A stretch of 64,000 nt of DNA from Streptomyces rapamycinicus NRRL 5491 (lineage in GTDB: Bacteria > Actinomycetota > Actinomycetes > Streptomycetales > Streptomycetaceae). Location: assembly GCF_024298965.1 (NCBI RefSeq), contig NZ_CP085193.1, positions 10,602,001-10,666,000 of the forward strand, in the 5' to 3' direction. The number at the start of each line of letters is the position of its first letter. The stretch's first letter is position 1. Below the pieces are notes generated by a model. It saw only the letters and a program-made list of their open reading frames with translations. It was not told the DNA's origin and did not search any database. Below, piece after piece: positions 63,527 to 64,000 of the stretch. A program made the position numbers and the translations under genes.

Positions 63527-64000
63527 ATGAAGGCCGTCGTGATGGCAGGGGGCGAGGGGACTCGTCTGCGCCCGATGACCTCGACCATGCCCAAACCGCT
63601 GCTGCCCGTGGCCAACCGGCCGATCATGGAACATGTGCTGCGGCTGCTCAAGCGGCATGGTCTCAGCGAGACCGTGGTGACAGTCCAGTTCCTCGCCTCC
63701 CTCGTCAAGAACTACTTCGGTGACGGCGAGGAGCTCGACATGGAGCTCACGTACGCGAATGAGGAGAAGCCACTCGGCACCGCCGGAAGTGTCAAGAACG
63801 CGGAGGAAGCACTCAAGGACGACACCTTCCTTGTGATCTCGGGCGATGCCCTGACGGATTTCGACCTCACGGATCTGATCAATTTCCATAAGGAAAAGGG
63901 CGCCCTTGTCACCGTCTGCTTGACCCGCGTTCCCAATCCGCTCGAGTTCGGTATCACCATCGTCGACGAGGGCGGAAAGGTCGAGCGCTTCCTGGAGAAG
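63527..64000 (+). CDS. Sugar-1-phosphate nucleotidyltransferase (mannose-1-phosphate guanylyltransferase-like), 3' end outside window
   Basis: 158 N-terminal residues, with no stop before the window ends. AAGGAGGA lies 9 bases before ATG 63527. The nucleotide-binding signature [13 protein letters not shown]...PKPLLPV and metal-binding Asp in [12 protein letters not shown] are intact, as are [12 protein letters not shown] and [11 protein letters not shown]. It makes an activated sugar, probably GDP-mannose; GDP versus dTDP or UDP sugar cannot be settled from this half. Actinobacterial homologues are often longer, fused to a phosphomannomutase-like domain that would lie beyond the window. Confidence 0.88.
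   Translation, partial: MKAVVMAGGEGTRLRPMTSTMPKPLLPVANRPIMEHVLRLLKRHGLSETVVTVQFLASLVKNYFGDGEELDMELTYANEEKPLGTAGSVKNAEEALKDDTFLVISGDALTDFDLTDLINFHKEKGALVTVCLTRVPNPLEFGITIVDEGGKVERFLEK

Overview
The window is chromosomal DNA of a Streptomyces or very close relative. The evidence is very high G+C coding DNA, a complete actinobacterial-type 16S-23S-5S rRNA operon without spacer tRNA, a conservon (cvnABCD), a mycothiol-dependent formaldehyde dehydrogenase, GTG/TTG starts with strong purine-rich ribosome binding sites, and an extragenic sequence familiar from Streptomyces genomes. From memory, the right end (ptsI, crr, rRNA operon, CDP-alcohol phosphatidyltransferase, sugar-1-phosphate nucleotidyltransferase) matches the order around SCO1388-SCO1391 of S. 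coelicolor, so this is core chromosome rather than an island. The species is not resolved.

Layout. 1-3.1 kb (+): DUF969, DUF979, pyroglutamyl peptidase and DUF2891. 3.2-11.5 kb (+): three genes that look like a kleisin, a KITE (winged-helix) partner and a 1,939-residue SMC-like ATPase, resembling MukBEF/MksBEF/JetABC (Wadjet) without a JetD nuclease. 11.5-21.2 kb (-): one giant protein with IPT/TIG domains and 29 Ig-like repeats. 21.4-30.5 kb: a glycine-betaine-type demethylation regulon (aldehyde dehydrogenase, Rieske oxygenase, dimethylglycine-oxidase-like flavoprotein and mycothiol formaldehyde dehydrogenase on -; IclR regulator; Rieske ferredoxin and ferredoxin reductase on +). 31.3-35.4 kb (+): conservon. 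35.5-37.8 kb (-): glpF-glpK. 38.1-39.8 kb (-): thiolase-like protein plus DUF35 partner. 39.9-44.0 kb (+): polyamine-type ABC transporter. 44.0-48.2 kb (-): VanX-type dipeptidase and GH31 glycosidase. 48.4-50.4 kb (+): acetoacetyl-CoA synthetase. 50.8-53.6 kb: divergent MocR-type regulator and MFS exporter, both carrying coding simple-sequence repeats. 53.7-54.6 kb (+): unknown conserved protein. 54.7-57.0 kb (-): crr-ptsI. 57.0-62.7 kb (+): rRNA operon. 62.8-64.0 kb (+): cardiolipin-synthase-type enzyme and a truncated nucleotidyltransferase.

Genes that work together. In the betaine block the Rieske oxygenase would draw electrons from the ferredoxin/reductase pair encoded divergently. Its product would pass to the flavoprotein, and the formaldehyde released would be oxidised by the mycothiol-dependent dehydrogenase. 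The IclR gene lies between the halves.

Quality warning. Six genes in the first 13 kb carry eight apparent frameshifts. Each is repaired by adding one base, in nearly every case within a short G or C run, and none is seen in the other 51 kb. This looks like uncorrected homopolymer sequencing error rather than gene decay. Those genes are therefore annotated as whole genes, with the shift positions stated.
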